This document shows positions 1-7,135 of a stretch of DNA of 13,112 bases, piece after piece. The translations under genes were made by a program, and so were the position numbers. Location of the stretch: assembly GCA_041686915.1 (NCBI GenBank), contig JAWLDB010000059.1:1-13112 (forward strand), read 5' to 3'. Below the pieces are notes generated by a model. The model saw only the letters and a program-made list of their open reading frames with translations, was not told where the DNA came from and searched no databases. The first letter of the stretch is position 1, and every line of letters starts with the position of its first letter. The DNA comes from JAWLDB01 sp041686915 (lineage in GTDB: Bacteria; Bacillota; UBA994; UBA5500).

Positions 1-1608
1 CTCATCAATCACCACGTGTTGGAAGCGCAGCTTACGGGAGAGGCCACTCAGCTGGAACCGCAGAAAGGCTAAAGGCGCCAGGTCTTCCGGTTCTATCAGC
101 CCCTGTTGGAATAGCTGCCTAGAAACGATGGCGGAGCCGACCAGATCCTCGTATGTAAACCATTTGGCACCGAGCTGTTGTAGCAGCTTTGTATCCCCCA
201 CTACTGCCTGATAAATAGACACAGCATCCAACTCGCCAAAGCTATCCAGATAACTGTCCAGCGCGGCCTTGCTGCCTGACTGAATAGCTGCCAGTTCTTC
301 CTCACGCTGTTTGTAGAACTTCAGCATTTCCTTGCTGCCATGCCCACGCGCTTTCCGTAGCCGCTCCATCTCCTGCTCGTATTTCTGTTGGCAGGCCTTC
401 AACCTGTCTTCCGTGTACCTCTCCACCAACTTGGCTATCGAGCGTTGCACTGCCCCCAAGCGTTCGGTGGGAGGCATGTTGCCGCTCTCCTGGTTATAGC
501 GCTCCCATAGGGCTTTCTGATCGATTATCGTAACACCTTCGATTATCAGTGGCTTGGCCGGCAAAGCTGCTCGTACTGCCGCTAGTGCCATCTGCTTAAG
601 CAGTTCCTTAAAGCAAACTGAGCCTTTAACGGCAGACGACCGGCGGGCAAGGTCCGCTGCCACCTGACTGTAGGGGCTCCTGTCCTGTTCCAGGAACAGT
701 GAGAATTTGCTCAGTACAGGAGCTACCTTAAGTCCCTTGCCGACAACATTCATGAATAGGTCTTGTAGAGTGGTCTGTGTTACATCCTTTACGCCCAGGC
801 TGGGCAGAACGTCAGATATGTAGGTCAGGAAAATGCGGTTGGGTGCAATAATCAGCACATTCTCGGGAGTCAGAACCTCGCGGTAGCGGTAAAGCAGATA
901 AGCCAAGCGATGCAGGGCAACAGTGGTTTTGCCACTACCGGCCACCCCCTGAACGATAATCGGTCGGTCTATGCCAGCACGGATGATAGAGTTCTGCTCT
1001 TTCTGAATGGTGGAAACAATGTCTCGCAGGCGGCGGTCTGCCTGTTTCTCGAGACGGCTTAGCAGTAGATCGTCACGCCGAATGCCATCCCCGGTAGGCT
1101 GGATCATTTCAGTCAGCCGGGTATCAAAAATGCGTTTGATTAAGGAACGGACTACCTCAAACTGCCGTTTGAGATTAACCTCACACTCAATCAGACCGCC
1201 GGGAGCTTCGTACTCCATCTGTCCTTCTGTCCCGCCATAGTAAAGGGTCGCCACTGGCTCACGCCAGTCAACGATTACAACGTCACCATTTTGCCGGCTA
1301 ATAAAGCCGACCTTACCCAAATAGATGGTCTCCTGCTCATCGAGACATGTTTCCCGAAAATCCAGGCGGGCAAAGTAGGCCTGTTCACGCATCAGGTCGA
1401 AGCTTTCCAGCTGTTCTTCGTTATAGGCAATGTTCACCTTTGAACTGTGAAATACGTTATAGAGCGATGGGTCGCCGGCAGTACGAGTTATTTCTTTCTC
1501 CAGATCTTGATTTCTGCCAATAAGAAAACGCTGCTCTTCGTCGATGCGCTGCAGCGTCTGTTCTAGATGTCTCTGCTCTTCTTGATAGGCTGGATGTTCT
1601 GGTGGCAT
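1..1608 (-). CDS. helD: HelD-like superfamily 1 helicase, RNA polymerase recycling factor (partial, C-terminus beyond window)
   Basis: The reading frame is open from an ATG at 1608-1606 to the window edge and gives the first 536 residues. In known HelD proteins, ATP hydrolysis helps release RNA polymerase from stalled or post-termination complexes. The first ~45 residues are charged and coiled-coil-like, as in the HelD N-terminal arm that enters the polymerase secondary channel. Walker A (GVAGSGKTT) lies at residues 221-229, preceded by the usual IIVQ strand. A long helical, charged insertion at about 340-480 fits the HelD-specific arm between the 1A motifs. The frame ends in VVIDE (532-536), the Walker B motif, so roughly the last 200-250 residues, including the 2A domain, are missing from the window. 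The start is supported by an AGGAGGG ribosome binding site seven bases upstream. UvrD/Rep helicases share the Walker motifs, but the N-terminal arm and insertion favour HelD. Confidence 0.9.
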   Translation of the reverse strand, partial: MPPEHPAYQEEQRHLEQTLQRIDEEQRFLIGRNQDLEKEITRTAGDPSLYNVFHSSKVNIAYNEEQLESFDLMREQAYFARLDFRETCLDEQETIYLGKVGFISRQNGDVVIVDWREPVATLYYGGTEGQMEYEAPGGLIECEVNLKRQFEVVRSLIKRIFDTRLTEMIQPTGDGIRRDDLLLSRLEKQADRRLRDIVSTIQKEQNSIIRAGIDRPIIVQGVAGSGKTTVALHRLAYLLYRYREVLTPENVLIIAPNRIFLTYISDVLPSLGVKDVTQTTLQDLFMNVVGKGLKVAPVLSKFSLFLEQDRSPYSQVAADLARRSSAVKGSVCFKELLKQMALAAVRAALPAKPLIIEGVTIIDQKALWERYNQESGNMPPTERLGAVQRSIAKLVERYTEDRLKACQQKYEQEMERLRKARGHGSKEMLKFYKQREEELAAIQSGSKAALDSYLDSFGELDAVSIYQAVVGDTKLLQQLGAKWFTYEDLVGSAIVSRQLFQQGLIEPEDLAPLAFLRFQLSGLSRKLRFQHVVIDE

Positions 1609-1645
1609 GGCTTTCCCTCCTTTGAGTGAGGACTGCGGGAGAGTT

Positions 1646-1674
1646 ATTTTATACCAGCATCATAGAGAAATCAA
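1646..1674 (-). promoter_or_regulatory. Probable sigma-A promoter for helD
   Basis: Read on minus, TTGATT (1674-1669) and TAAAAT (1651-1646) are separated by 17 bases. A TATAAA overlaps the -10 two bases upstream. This puts the transcription start near 1640, about 30 bases before the helD ATG. It rests on sequence match only. Confidence 0.5.
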
Positions 1675-1707
1675 GACTTCCTTCTACATATTACCTGCAG
1701 TGAAGGA

Positions 1708-1743
1708 GTTTGCCTGCACAATGGCAAACAGCAGTACTAATAA
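1708..1743 (+). promoter_or_regulatory. Weak candidate promoter with an inverted repeat, upstream of the metallopeptidase gene
   Basis: A perfect 7-bp inverted repeat (GTTTGCC at 1708-1714, GGCAAAC at 1723-1729, 8-base centre) overlaps a possible -35 (TTGCCT, 1710-1715). A possible -10 (TACTAA, 1735-1740, or TAATAA, 1738-1743) follows, but with a long spacer of 19 bases or more. The repeat could be an operator or a short hairpin. The promoter match is poor, so this is only a candidate. Confidence 0.25.
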
Positions 1744-1802
1744 GAGATCTGCTGTATCGCAGAGAAATCGGCTGGCTTAAAGTGGGAATTGGAGGGGTCC
1801 AG

Positions 1803-2711
1803 ATGGATTTACTAGGTCCGAATATCACTACAGATGCTGCTCGGCGCTTCCTGGACTGGCGTAAGACTCAGGACGAACAAGAGCTGGAGTCATTGCTCAG
1901 GCATCCCGGGTATCAAGCGATTGTCCACCATAGCCGCACATTGAGCTTCTCCCCACTGACAGCCGATGACTTCGTCAAGGCAGTAAGGGGCCAGCCTTGT
2001 AGCCTTTACGGCATGCGCAATCTGGAACAGAACGAATGCGACATAGAGCGCCTGATTGGGTATGTGGAAAGAAACCGCAGTCGCTTAGCGCGTCTGGTAA
2101 ACGGTAGCCTGACTTGCTTGTTTGAGCCAGTATACTGCCAGACCATCGGCATGCACTGCATTGTAGGTTATGACATGGGCATTGGGGTGAAAGGACATGT
2201 AGCTATCAACCTCAACTCACGCAAGTACTTGGAAGATAGCAGAGAGATAGGTTTCATGCTGATCCATGAGGCAGCGCACGTGGTCTACGAGCGTCTGCAC
2301 GGTCCGATGTTTCTCGACTGGATCTCAAGGCGGGGTGGCTTCCGTCGGCTCATCTACACGCTGATCCAGAACGAAGGCATCGCTGTCTATGCAGCTTACG
2401 CTGCCAGACAGCAGGCAGGCTATCTTCACGAGCGCGATTACGCTCCACTAGCCGACCCTGTAGCCCTAAACAAGAAACTCAGCCAGTTGCTGCAGATCAT
2501 CGACCTGTTGGAAGCTGGCCAGGTTAAAGAAAACGACGTGGATGATATACTGCAGACCATGTCCAACGAACGGCTCGCCTACACCGTAGGCTGTCACCTC
2601 TTCCGCCTCTGGGAGGAGAAGGGCGGACTCGCTGCCGTCAAGCAGGCAGTTCAATTGCCCGCCACCGCGTTCATCCCGGAGAGCGTAGGCCTCCTCAAAG
2701 CCCTTGTCTAA
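1803..2711 (+). CDS. Putative zinc-dependent peptidase, HEXXH/gluzincin-like, uncharacterised
   Basis: The protein has 302 residues and no signal peptide or membrane segment, so it is probably cytoplasmic. I do not recognise a named gene. The clearest signature is HEAAH at 155-159 within a hydrophobic helix (LIHEAAHVVYE), followed 32 residues after the second histidine by QNEGIAVYAAY with E191. An HEXXH plus a downstream glutamate in an N-E-G context is the gluzincin pattern: two His and one Glu would bind zinc, and E156 would be the general base. The overall look recalls DUF5700/DUF2268-type families, but I cannot confirm membership. The ATG at 1803 was chosen because GGAGGGG precedes it by five bases. 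The frame extends upstream only to a TTG at 1710 that lacks a ribosome binding site. It is divergent from helD, with 194 bases between the two starts. Substrate and role are unknown. Confidence 0.75.
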   Translation: MDLLGPNITTDAARRFLDWRKTQDEQELESLLRHPGYQAIVHHSRTLSFSPLTADDFVKAVRGQPCSLYGMRNLEQNECDIERLIGYVERNRSRLARLVNGSLTCLFEPVYCQTIGMHCIVGYDMGIGVKGHVAINLNSRKYLEDSREIGFMLIHEAAHVVYERLHGPMFLDWISRRGGFRRLIYTLIQNEGIAVYAAYAARQQAGYLHERDYAPLADPVALNKKLSQLLQIIDLLEAGQVKENDVDDILQTMSNERLAYTVGCHLFRLWEEKGGLAAVKQAVQLPATAFIPESVGLLKALV

Positions 2712-2938
2712 CGCGGCGCGATGGGCCAGAGGCCCTGTCATATGCCTTCGGCCCTACTCTCTGGATCCTCGCGACATGGTCAGGAGTGCAGGTCCGAACA
2801 GGTCCCGCTCGGACCCAGAGTATCCACTTCTGCGGAACGATAGTCACTCAGTCTATTAAGTAGGGGCATTTCGCTCTGCCCAGGGCTGAATGCAATTCGC
2901 CTCTTCTACGGTGCTGAGGCGCAAAAGGAGGAGGTAAT

Positions 2939-3100
2939 GTGAGAAAGATTGGACTGCTGCTAAAGAACCACCTTACTCCTTGCGAGTTTTGCAGCTCTCG
3001 GAGGCGAACGAGCTCATGCCTTCAGTGTTCGTCGCGCCGGAGCAAGCCTGGGTGCCCCGATGCTGAAACTGGTGGGGTCCGTCATAAACGCACCAATTGA
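2939..3100 (+). CDS. Possible small cysteine-rich protein (53 residues), GTG start
   Basis: A GTG at 2939 is preceded at good spacing by a strong GGAGGAGGT ribosome binding site (2927-2935) and opens a 53-residue frame ending in TGA at 3100. Cysteines at 15, 18, 27 and 30 form CxxC-x8-CxxC, with a fifth at 39, in a background rich in Arg, Lys and Ser. This resembles a minimal zinc-ribbon or knuckle. The start is odd: the bases are ATGTGAG, so initiation at the overlapping ATG (2937) would meet a TGA at once, and only the GTG reads on. A 7-bp hairpin begins 3 bases after the stop, and the terminator follows at 3136. Against it, the frame is short, I recognise no family, and codon use is not convincingly genic. 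It may be chance. Confidence 0.3.
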   Translation: MRKIGLLLKNHLTPCEFCSSRRRTSSCLQCSSRRSKPGCPDAETGGVRHKRTN

Positions 3101-3102
3101 CC

Positions 3103-3123
3103 GGGTTGGCCACCGTCCAACCC
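3103..3123 (+). repeat. Perfect 7-bp hairpin just after the small ORF
   Basis: GGGTTGG (3103-3109) and CCAACCC (3117-3123) form a perfect stem with a 7-base loop, 3 bases after the TGA of the 53-codon ORF and 13 bases before the terminator stem. It has no T-tract of its own. Confidence 0.5.
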
Positions 3124-3134
3124 CTACGGGTGAC

Positions 3135-3163
3135 AAAAACCCCGTCCTCGCGGACGGGGTTTT
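3135..3163. terminator. Bidirectional intrinsic terminator between the 53-codon ORF and ileS
   Basis: A 12-bp perfect stem (3136-3147 with 3152-3163), centred on CCCCGTCC/GGACGGGG with a TCGC tetraloop, is flanked by A and T runs. Read on minus it is followed by five T and can end the ileS transcript about 130 bases after its stop. Read on plus it has four T and can end any transcript from the peptidase/small-ORF side. Confidence 0.9.
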
Positions 3164-3197
3164 CTATACCATAGTTCCAGCCGTGGCGATAGCCTTC

Positions 3198-3217
3198 GGG
3201 CGGAACATGTTCCGCCC
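3198..3217. repeat. Perfect 20-bp palindrome downstream of ileS
   Basis: GGGCGGAACA followed directly by TGTTCCGCCC forms a 20-bp palindrome with no spacer, 74 bases beyond the ileS stop. As DNA it has the symmetry of a dimeric repressor site. As RNA it could extrude as a stem with a tight loop. The inner half-sites GGAAC/GTTCC recall the LexA (DinR) half-site, but the 2-base spacing is wrong for a GAAC-N4-GTTC box. No promoter was recognised around it. Confidence 0.6.
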
Positions 3218-3291
3218 CTACCGCCGAATGAGATGATTGTTACTGGCAAAGGGCCGGAGGCCGGTGGAACGCGGCCCGCGCCGCGCGCCTA

Positions 3292-6078
3292 CTACTTCAG
3301 CACGCCTGCGCAGCGTGGGCAGACGGTCGCGTGTTCGGTATCATGGCCGATCTCTTCGCTGTAATTCCAGCAGCGCTCACACTTATGGCCAGGCGCCTGG
3401 CTAACCTTAACGGCGAAGCCTGGCAGCTCCTCGGAGACGAAGCTGACGCCCTCACGCTCAGTGCCTTCCGCATGAATGGTCACCCTCGATACGATGAACA
3501 ACGTAGGCCATTCACTTTCCAGGGAGTCTACGAACTGACGCCACTCGGCTGATGGGTACAGCTCTACATGAGCATCGAGCGAACTGCCGATTACCTTTTC
3601 ACGGCGCGCCTGCTCAAGAGCCTTGGCCACTTCGTACCGCACTTCCAGGATCTTATCCCAATGAGCTTCCAGCTTGGCATCCAGATACTCCTGCTTGGCC
3701 TTTGGCCATTCAGCCAGCTGCACGGTCACCAGACGGTTCTCTGTCGGCATGTAGCTCCAGATCTCTTCAGCCGTATGGGTAAGCACCGGAGCAATCAAGC
3801 GAACCAGAGTGTCAAGCGTCTCCCACATCACTGTCTGAGCGGCGCGGCGCGCCTTGCTCTCAGGCTCGGATGCATAGACACGGTCTTTGATTACATCCAG
3901 GTAGAACGCGCTCATATCCACCGCACAGAAGTTGTGCACGGCATGGTACAGCACGTGCAGGTCGAACTCCTCATAGGCTTCTGTCACCCTTTGCACCAGT
4001 CGGGTGAGTTTGAGCAGAGCCCAACGGTCGAGTTCCGGCAGCTCGTTATAGGCTACCTGATCCTTGGCCGGGTCAAAGTCATAGAGGTTAGAGATCATGT
4101 AGCGGGCAGTGTTTCGAATCTTACGGTAAACCTCTGCCATCTGTTTGAGAATCTCTTTGGAGATGCGTACATCGTTCTTAAAGTCGGTTGACGCAACCCA
4201 GAGTCTCAGAATATCTGCACCGAAGTCCTTGATGACATCGGCAGGCACAATCACGTTACCGAGCGACTTGGACATTTTGCGTCCCTCGCCGTCGAGCACG
4301 AAACCGTGGGTAACTACCGCTTTATAGGGAGCGCGACCGCGTGCTGCTACACCGGTCCAAAGCGATGACTGGAACCAGCCGCGGTGCTGATCGCTGCCTT
4401 CCAGGTACAGGTCAGCCGGCCATTCCAGGCCCTCGGTTGTCTCGAGCACTGCTGCATGGCTCGAGCCAGAGTCAAACCAGACGTCCATGATGTCGGTTTC
4501 TTTGATGAACTCGCCGTGGCCACAAGCCTCACATCGAAGGCCAGCTGGCAGAATTTCTTCAGCGCTCTTCTCGTACCATGCATTGGAGCCTTCGCGAGCA
4601 AAGAGTTCCTTAACAATCTCAATGGTCTCGGCGTTAATCAGCTCTTTATTGCAGTCCTTGCAGTAGAACACCGGAATGGGGACACCCCAGGCGCGCTGAC
4701 GGGAAATGCACCAGTCGCCACGGTCACGCACCATGTTGTTAATGCGTTCTTCGCCCCACTTCGGGATCCATTTCACCTGTTTGATTTGCTCCAGCGCCTG
4801 CTCACGGATGCTGTCCACCGAGGCAAACCACTGCTCAGTGGTACGGAACATGACCGGCTGCTTGCAGCGCCAGCAGTGCGGGAACTGATGGGTAAGCATC
4901 CCAGAGCCGAGCAATGCTCCGATTTCCACCAGTTCTTCGAGGATAGCCTTGTTGGCCTTTTCATAATGCATGCCAGCAAACTTGCCTGCATCCTTGGTGA
5001 AAATTCCAGAGTTATTAATCGGGTTGATTACCGGCAAATTGTACTTCATACCAACGGCAAAGTCTTCATGGCCATGACCAGGTGCCGTATGAACGCAACC
5101 GGTACCGGCGTCCAGAGTTACATGTTCACCCAGGATGACATGCGATTTGCGATCCTCGATGAAAGGATGCTGACAAAGCATGCCTTCCAATTCCTGGCCA
5201 GTAAACGTCGCCCCGACCTCTAGATCCGTAATGCCGGCAGCCTCGCAGACATCCTTAACCAGTTCCTTGGCGATAACCAGCACTTCCGAGCCGACATCCA
5301 CCAGCGAGTATTCAAACTCGGCGTTTAAGGTAATCGCCACGTTAGCAGGCAGGGTCCAAGGCGTAGTGGTCCAGATCACGAAGCTAATCGGCTTATCGAG
5401 CTGCGGGAAGACATTGTTCGGATCCTCCGCCAGCCTGAACTTCACATAGATAGAGTGAGACTTCTTATCGGCGTATTCGATCTCAGCTTCAGCCAAAGCA
5501 GTTTCACAGGTTGGGCACCAGTGCACTGGCTTAAGACCCTTGTAGATTAAGCCCTGCTTGACCATTTCGGCGAATACTTCCAGCTGCTTGGCTTCGTACT
5601 CTGGCTTAAGAGTGATATAGGGATGCTCCCAGTCACCGCGCACACCTAGGCGTTTGAAGTCCTCGCGCTGATGGTCAACCCATTGCAGGGCCCACTCGGC
5701 GCACTTGTTGCGCAAGTCCACCGGACTGACTTCATGTCGCTTCAGCTTCAGCTGCTTGATGGCAGCGTGTTCAATAGGCAGACCATGAGTATCCCAGCCG
5801 GGAACATAAGGTGCATCGTAGCCCTGCATCGTCTTGAATTTGACGACGATGTCTTTCAAAGTCTTGTTCAGCACATGCCCAATGTGAATAGCACCATTTG
5901 CATAAGGCGGGCCATCGTGCAGAATGTACTTGGGAGCACCGGTCCTGGTCTCTTGCACGAGGTTATAAAGGTCCATCTCATCCCATTTGGCTTGGATCTC
6001 CACCTCACGCACCGGCAGGTTAGCGCGCATCGGAAAATCGGTCTTAGGGAGATTTAGCGTCTTGCCGTAATCGATCAT
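3292..6078 (-). CDS. ileS: Isoleucyl-tRNA synthetase
   Basis: This cytoplasmic class Ia synthetase charges tRNA-Ile with isoleucine using ATP. The length of 928 residues is normal for the bacterial type. The N-terminus resembles Bacillota IleRS. The HIGH motif lies at 65-68 (in PPYANGAIHIGH) and KMSKS at 601-605; both build the ATP site. The CP1 editing domain, which removes mischarged valine, is marked by WTTTPWTLPAN (236-246) and HTAPGHGHEDF (330-340). The C-terminal zinc finger has Cys900, 903, 920 and 923. The ATG at 6078 is supported by GAGGAG about nine bases upstream. The gene stands alone and is controlled by the T-box leader at 6105-6360. Zinc-finger presence and overall type suggest the ordinary housekeeping form rather than the mupirocin-resistant IleS2 type, though that was not tested by alignment. 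All key motifs are intact. Confidence 0.98.
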   Translation of the reverse strand: MIDYGKTLNLPKTDFPMRANLPVREVEIQAKWDEMDLYNLVQETRTGAPKYILHDGPPYANGAIHIGHVLNKTLKDIVVKFKTMQGYDAPYVPGWDTHGLPIEHAAIKQLKLKRHEVSPVDLRNKCAEWALQWVDHQREDFKRLGVRGDWEHPYITLKPEYEAKQLEVFAEMVKQGLIYKGLKPVHWCPTCETALAEAEIEYADKKSHSIYVKFRLAEDPNNVFPQLDKPISFVIWTTTPWTLPANVAITLNAEFEYSLVDVGSEVLVIAKELVKDVCEAAGITDLEVGATFTGQELEGMLCQHPFIEDRKSHVILGEHVTLDAGTGCVHTAPGHGHEDFAVGMKYNLPVINPINNSGIFTKDAGKFAGMHYEKANKAILEELVEIGALLGSGMLTHQFPHCWRCKQPVMFRTTEQWFASVDSIREQALEQIKQVKWIPKWGEERINNMVRDRGDWCISRQRAWGVPIPVFYCKDCNKELINAETIEIVKELFAREGSNAWYEKSAEEILPAGLRCEACGHGEFIKETDIMDVWFDSGSSHAAVLETTEGLEWPADLYLEGSDQHRGWFQSSLWTGVAARGRAPYKAVVTHGFVLDGEGRKMSKSLGNVIVPADVIKDFGADILRLWVASTDFKNDVRISKEILKQMAEVYRKIRNTARYMISNLYDFDPAKDQVAYNELPELDRWALLKLTRLVQRVTEAYEEFDLHVLYHAVHNFCAVDMSAFYLDVIKDRVYASEPESKARRAAQTVMWETLDTLVRLIAPVLTHTAEEIWSYMPTENRLVTVQLAEWPKAKQEYLDAKLEAHWDKILEVRYEVAKALEQARREKVIGSSLDAHVELYPSAEWRQFVDSLESEWPTLFIVSRVTIHAEGTEREGVSFVSEELPGFAVKVSQAPGHKCERCWNYSEEIGHDTEHATVCPRCAGVLK

Positions 6079-6104
6079 CTTAACAGCTCCTCTCTTCTAG
6101 TGGA

Positions 6105-6360
6105 AATAAACAACCCCTCGTCCCAAAATAGGGACGAGGGGTTAATCTCGTGGTACCACCCTGATTCGCCCAAGGAAAACCTCGGGCCTCAGTGACAGCT
6201 TGCCTGTCATGCGATAACGGCTGCACCGGTGACGTGTACTATCTTTTCCACGCCACAGCTCACGGGTGATCTTCAGCGGACAATTGCTTATCGGGCTTGC
6301 ACCTACCCCCGACTCTCTGGAAGCGCTTTATACGCCTACTCTCCCGGTCATAGCTATTAT
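6105..6360 (-). promoter_or_regulatory. T-box riboswitch leader of ileS, isoleucine specifier
   Basis: The minus-strand leader senses uncharged tRNA-Ile. The T-box sequence AGGGTGGTACCACG, which pairs with the tRNA acceptor end, lies at 6162-6149. Stem I elements upstream include an AGAGTA stretch of the GA/K-turn type and an AGAGAG stretch of the apical-loop type. In the expected specifier loop the RNA reads GAAGATCACCC, placing ATC (complement of 6268-6270) before a purine; ATC is an isoleucine codon, matching the gene downstream. Uncharged tRNA-Ile should stabilise the antiterminator and allow ileS transcription, while charged tRNA lets the terminator at 6112-6143 form. Confidence 0.95.
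6112..6143 (-). terminator. Attenuator terminator of the ileS T-box
   Basis: AACCCCTCGTCCC and GGGACGAGGGGTT form a perfect 13-bp stem (6112-6124 with 6131-6143) and a 6-base loop. On minus it is followed by a U-rich tract (TTGTTTATTT). Its CCCC segment is the natural partner of the AGGG of the T-box in the competing antiterminator. About 34 bases separate it from the ileS ATG, leaving room for the ribosome binding site. Confidence 0.92.
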
Positions 6361-6364
6361 ACTT

Positions 6365-6392
6365 ATTATAATCAGTCTACGCGCATTGTCAA
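6365..6392 (-). promoter_or_regulatory. Consensus sigma-A promoter for the T-box/ileS transcript
   Basis: Read on minus, TTGACA (6392-6387) and TATAAT (6370-6365) both match consensus perfectly, with a 16-base spacer. The predicted transcription start is near 6358, immediately upstream of the T-box Stem I. Such strength fits a gene controlled by attenuation rather than by initiation. Confidence 0.85.
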
Positions 6393-6497
6393 CTTCAGTG
6401 CATATGTCCCTGGTAAACTTCAACTGAGAGCAATAGACGACACTACCCCGCTAGTCGCTTTATGCTAGTCTGGAAGAGAATGTGATGGAGGTGCGAT

Positions 6498-6950
6498 ATG
6501 CAAGTTGAGCTTAGACCCATAACGGTAGATAACTGGGAAGAGTGTGTCAGTCTGAGGGTTAAAGACGACCAACGCGCGATGGTAGCTAGCAATGCCTATT
6601 CCCTGGCACAGGCTGCCTATGAACCATTCTGGCTGCCACGTGCTATCTATGCCGGCGATACAATGGTCGGGTTTTGCATGTGCAACCTGGAGCCACACGC
6701 CTGGGAAGAAACATCTGAGTACTGGATTGTGCGCCTGATGGTCGATGCTAAGCATCAGGGCAAGGGATATGGTCGTGCGGCCATGGAAAAGATGATTGCG
6801 GAGTTTAATGCTCTGCCAGACTGCCCGGAAGTATGGATCAGCCATGAGCCTGGTAACGAGGTGGAAAGGCTCTACCTGAGCTTAGGGTTTGAACACACAG
6901 GCAGAGTAATTGACGGAGAGACCTGCTTAAAGCTGCGATTCAGCCGTTAG
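6498..6950 (+). CDS. GNAT-family N-acetyltransferase, BltD/spermidine acetyltransferase-like
   Basis: The protein has 150 residues and is probably cytoplasmic. GNAT enzymes move an acetyl group from acetyl-CoA to a primary amine. The acetyl-CoA pyrophosphate-binding motif A is clear: VDAKHQGKGYGRAAMEKM, with QGKGYG at 87-92. Motif B follows in the NEVERLYLSLGF segment (120-131), with the typical Tyr and Gly-Phe. The N-terminal pattern of a strand, helix and hydrophobic GFCMCN strand (about 58-63) resembles Bacillus BltD and PaiA-type polyamine acetyltransferases. The substrate cannot be fixed from the sequence. GGAGGTG lies seven bases before the ATG. The gene stands alone: ileS is divergent, and a terminator closes it 19 bases after the stop. 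No strong promoter was recognised in the 120 bases upstream. Confidence 0.88.
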   Translation: MQVELRPITVDNWEECVSLRVKDDQRAMVASNAYSLAQAAYEPFWLPRAIYAGDTMVGFCMCNLEPHAWEETSEYWIVRLMVDAKHQGKGYGRAAMEKMIAEFNALPDCPEVWISHEPGNEVERLYLSLGFEHTGRVIDGETCLKLRFSR

Positions 6951-6968
6951 TTGTCCACAAGAGTCTCG

Positions 6969-6993
6969 CCCCTAAGGCTTTACACCTTAGGGG
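6969..6993 (+). terminator. Intrinsic terminator after the GNAT gene
   Basis: CCCCTAAGG (6969-6977) and CCTTAGGGG (6985-6993) form a perfect 9-bp stem with a 7-base loop. The following bases are moderately T-rich (TACCTTTGTTT). Confidence 0.8.
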
Positions 6994-7067
6994 TACCTTT
7001 GTTTATGTGTCCAAGTCGGATAATCTAAGTCTTGAGCTGTATTATCAGCGATTACTGACTTTTGCGG

Positions 7068-7073
7068 TATAAT
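7068..7073 (+). promoter_or_regulatory. Candidate -10 element for the RNA methyltransferase gene
   Basis: A perfect TATAAT lies about 63 bases before the gene start and just after the preceding terminator. At the normal distance there is only a poor -35 (TCAGCG at 17 bases). A TG lies upstream, but not at the exact extended -10 position. Confidence 0.4.
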
Positions 7074-7135
7074 TACGCACAGACTAGACAAGTACAAGCA
7101 GCAACGTGCTGTATCTGATGGAGGATGAGATACAT

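Larger units (their letters stand above)
2712..3291. other. 580-base region without a confident gene; rich in inverted repeats
   Basis: Between the peptidase stop and the ileS stop I find no long ORF and no recognisable tRNA, rRNA or riboswitch. It holds several inverted repeats: GGGCC/GGCCC (2724-2736), GGTCCGA/TCGGACC (2791-2815), CGCCTC/GAGGCG (2898-2921), GGGTTGG/CCAACCC (3103-3123), a terminator (3136-3163) and a 20-bp palindrome (3198-3217). The last 50 bases next to ileS are very GC-rich. A possible 53-codon ORF with a strong ribosome binding site lies at 2939-3100. The stretch could be a decayed gene, a structured RNA or untranslated regions of the flanking genes; the sequence alone does not decide. 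Confidence 0.6.

Noticed and set aside
2466..2741. 91-residue minus-strand ORF overlapping the end of the peptidase gene
   Set aside because: It lies almost wholly opposite the peptidase coding sequence and has no motif or ribosome binding site of its own.
2721..2840. 39-codon ATG frame right after the peptidase gene
   Set aside because: It has no ribosome binding site, no recognisable motif and low complexity; chance is the simplest explanation.
2944..3063. Second open frame across the small-ORF region (begins KDWTAAKEPPYSL, ends VPRC) with fairly gene-like codons
   Set aside because: It has no start codon with a ribosome binding site and a TAA lies just upstream. It might be a remnant of a decayed gene, but nothing in it is recognisable.
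3201..3214. LexA/DinR box reading of the GGAACATGTTCC core
   Set aside because: The half-sites are similar but the spacing is 2 bases instead of the 4 of a GAAC-N4-GTTC box, and no promoter or damage-response gene is adjacent.
4384..5223. 279-residue plus-strand ORF inside ileS
   Set aside because: It is the complement of a certain gene with intact catalytic motifs; long antisense frames of this kind are common in moderately GC-rich coding DNA.
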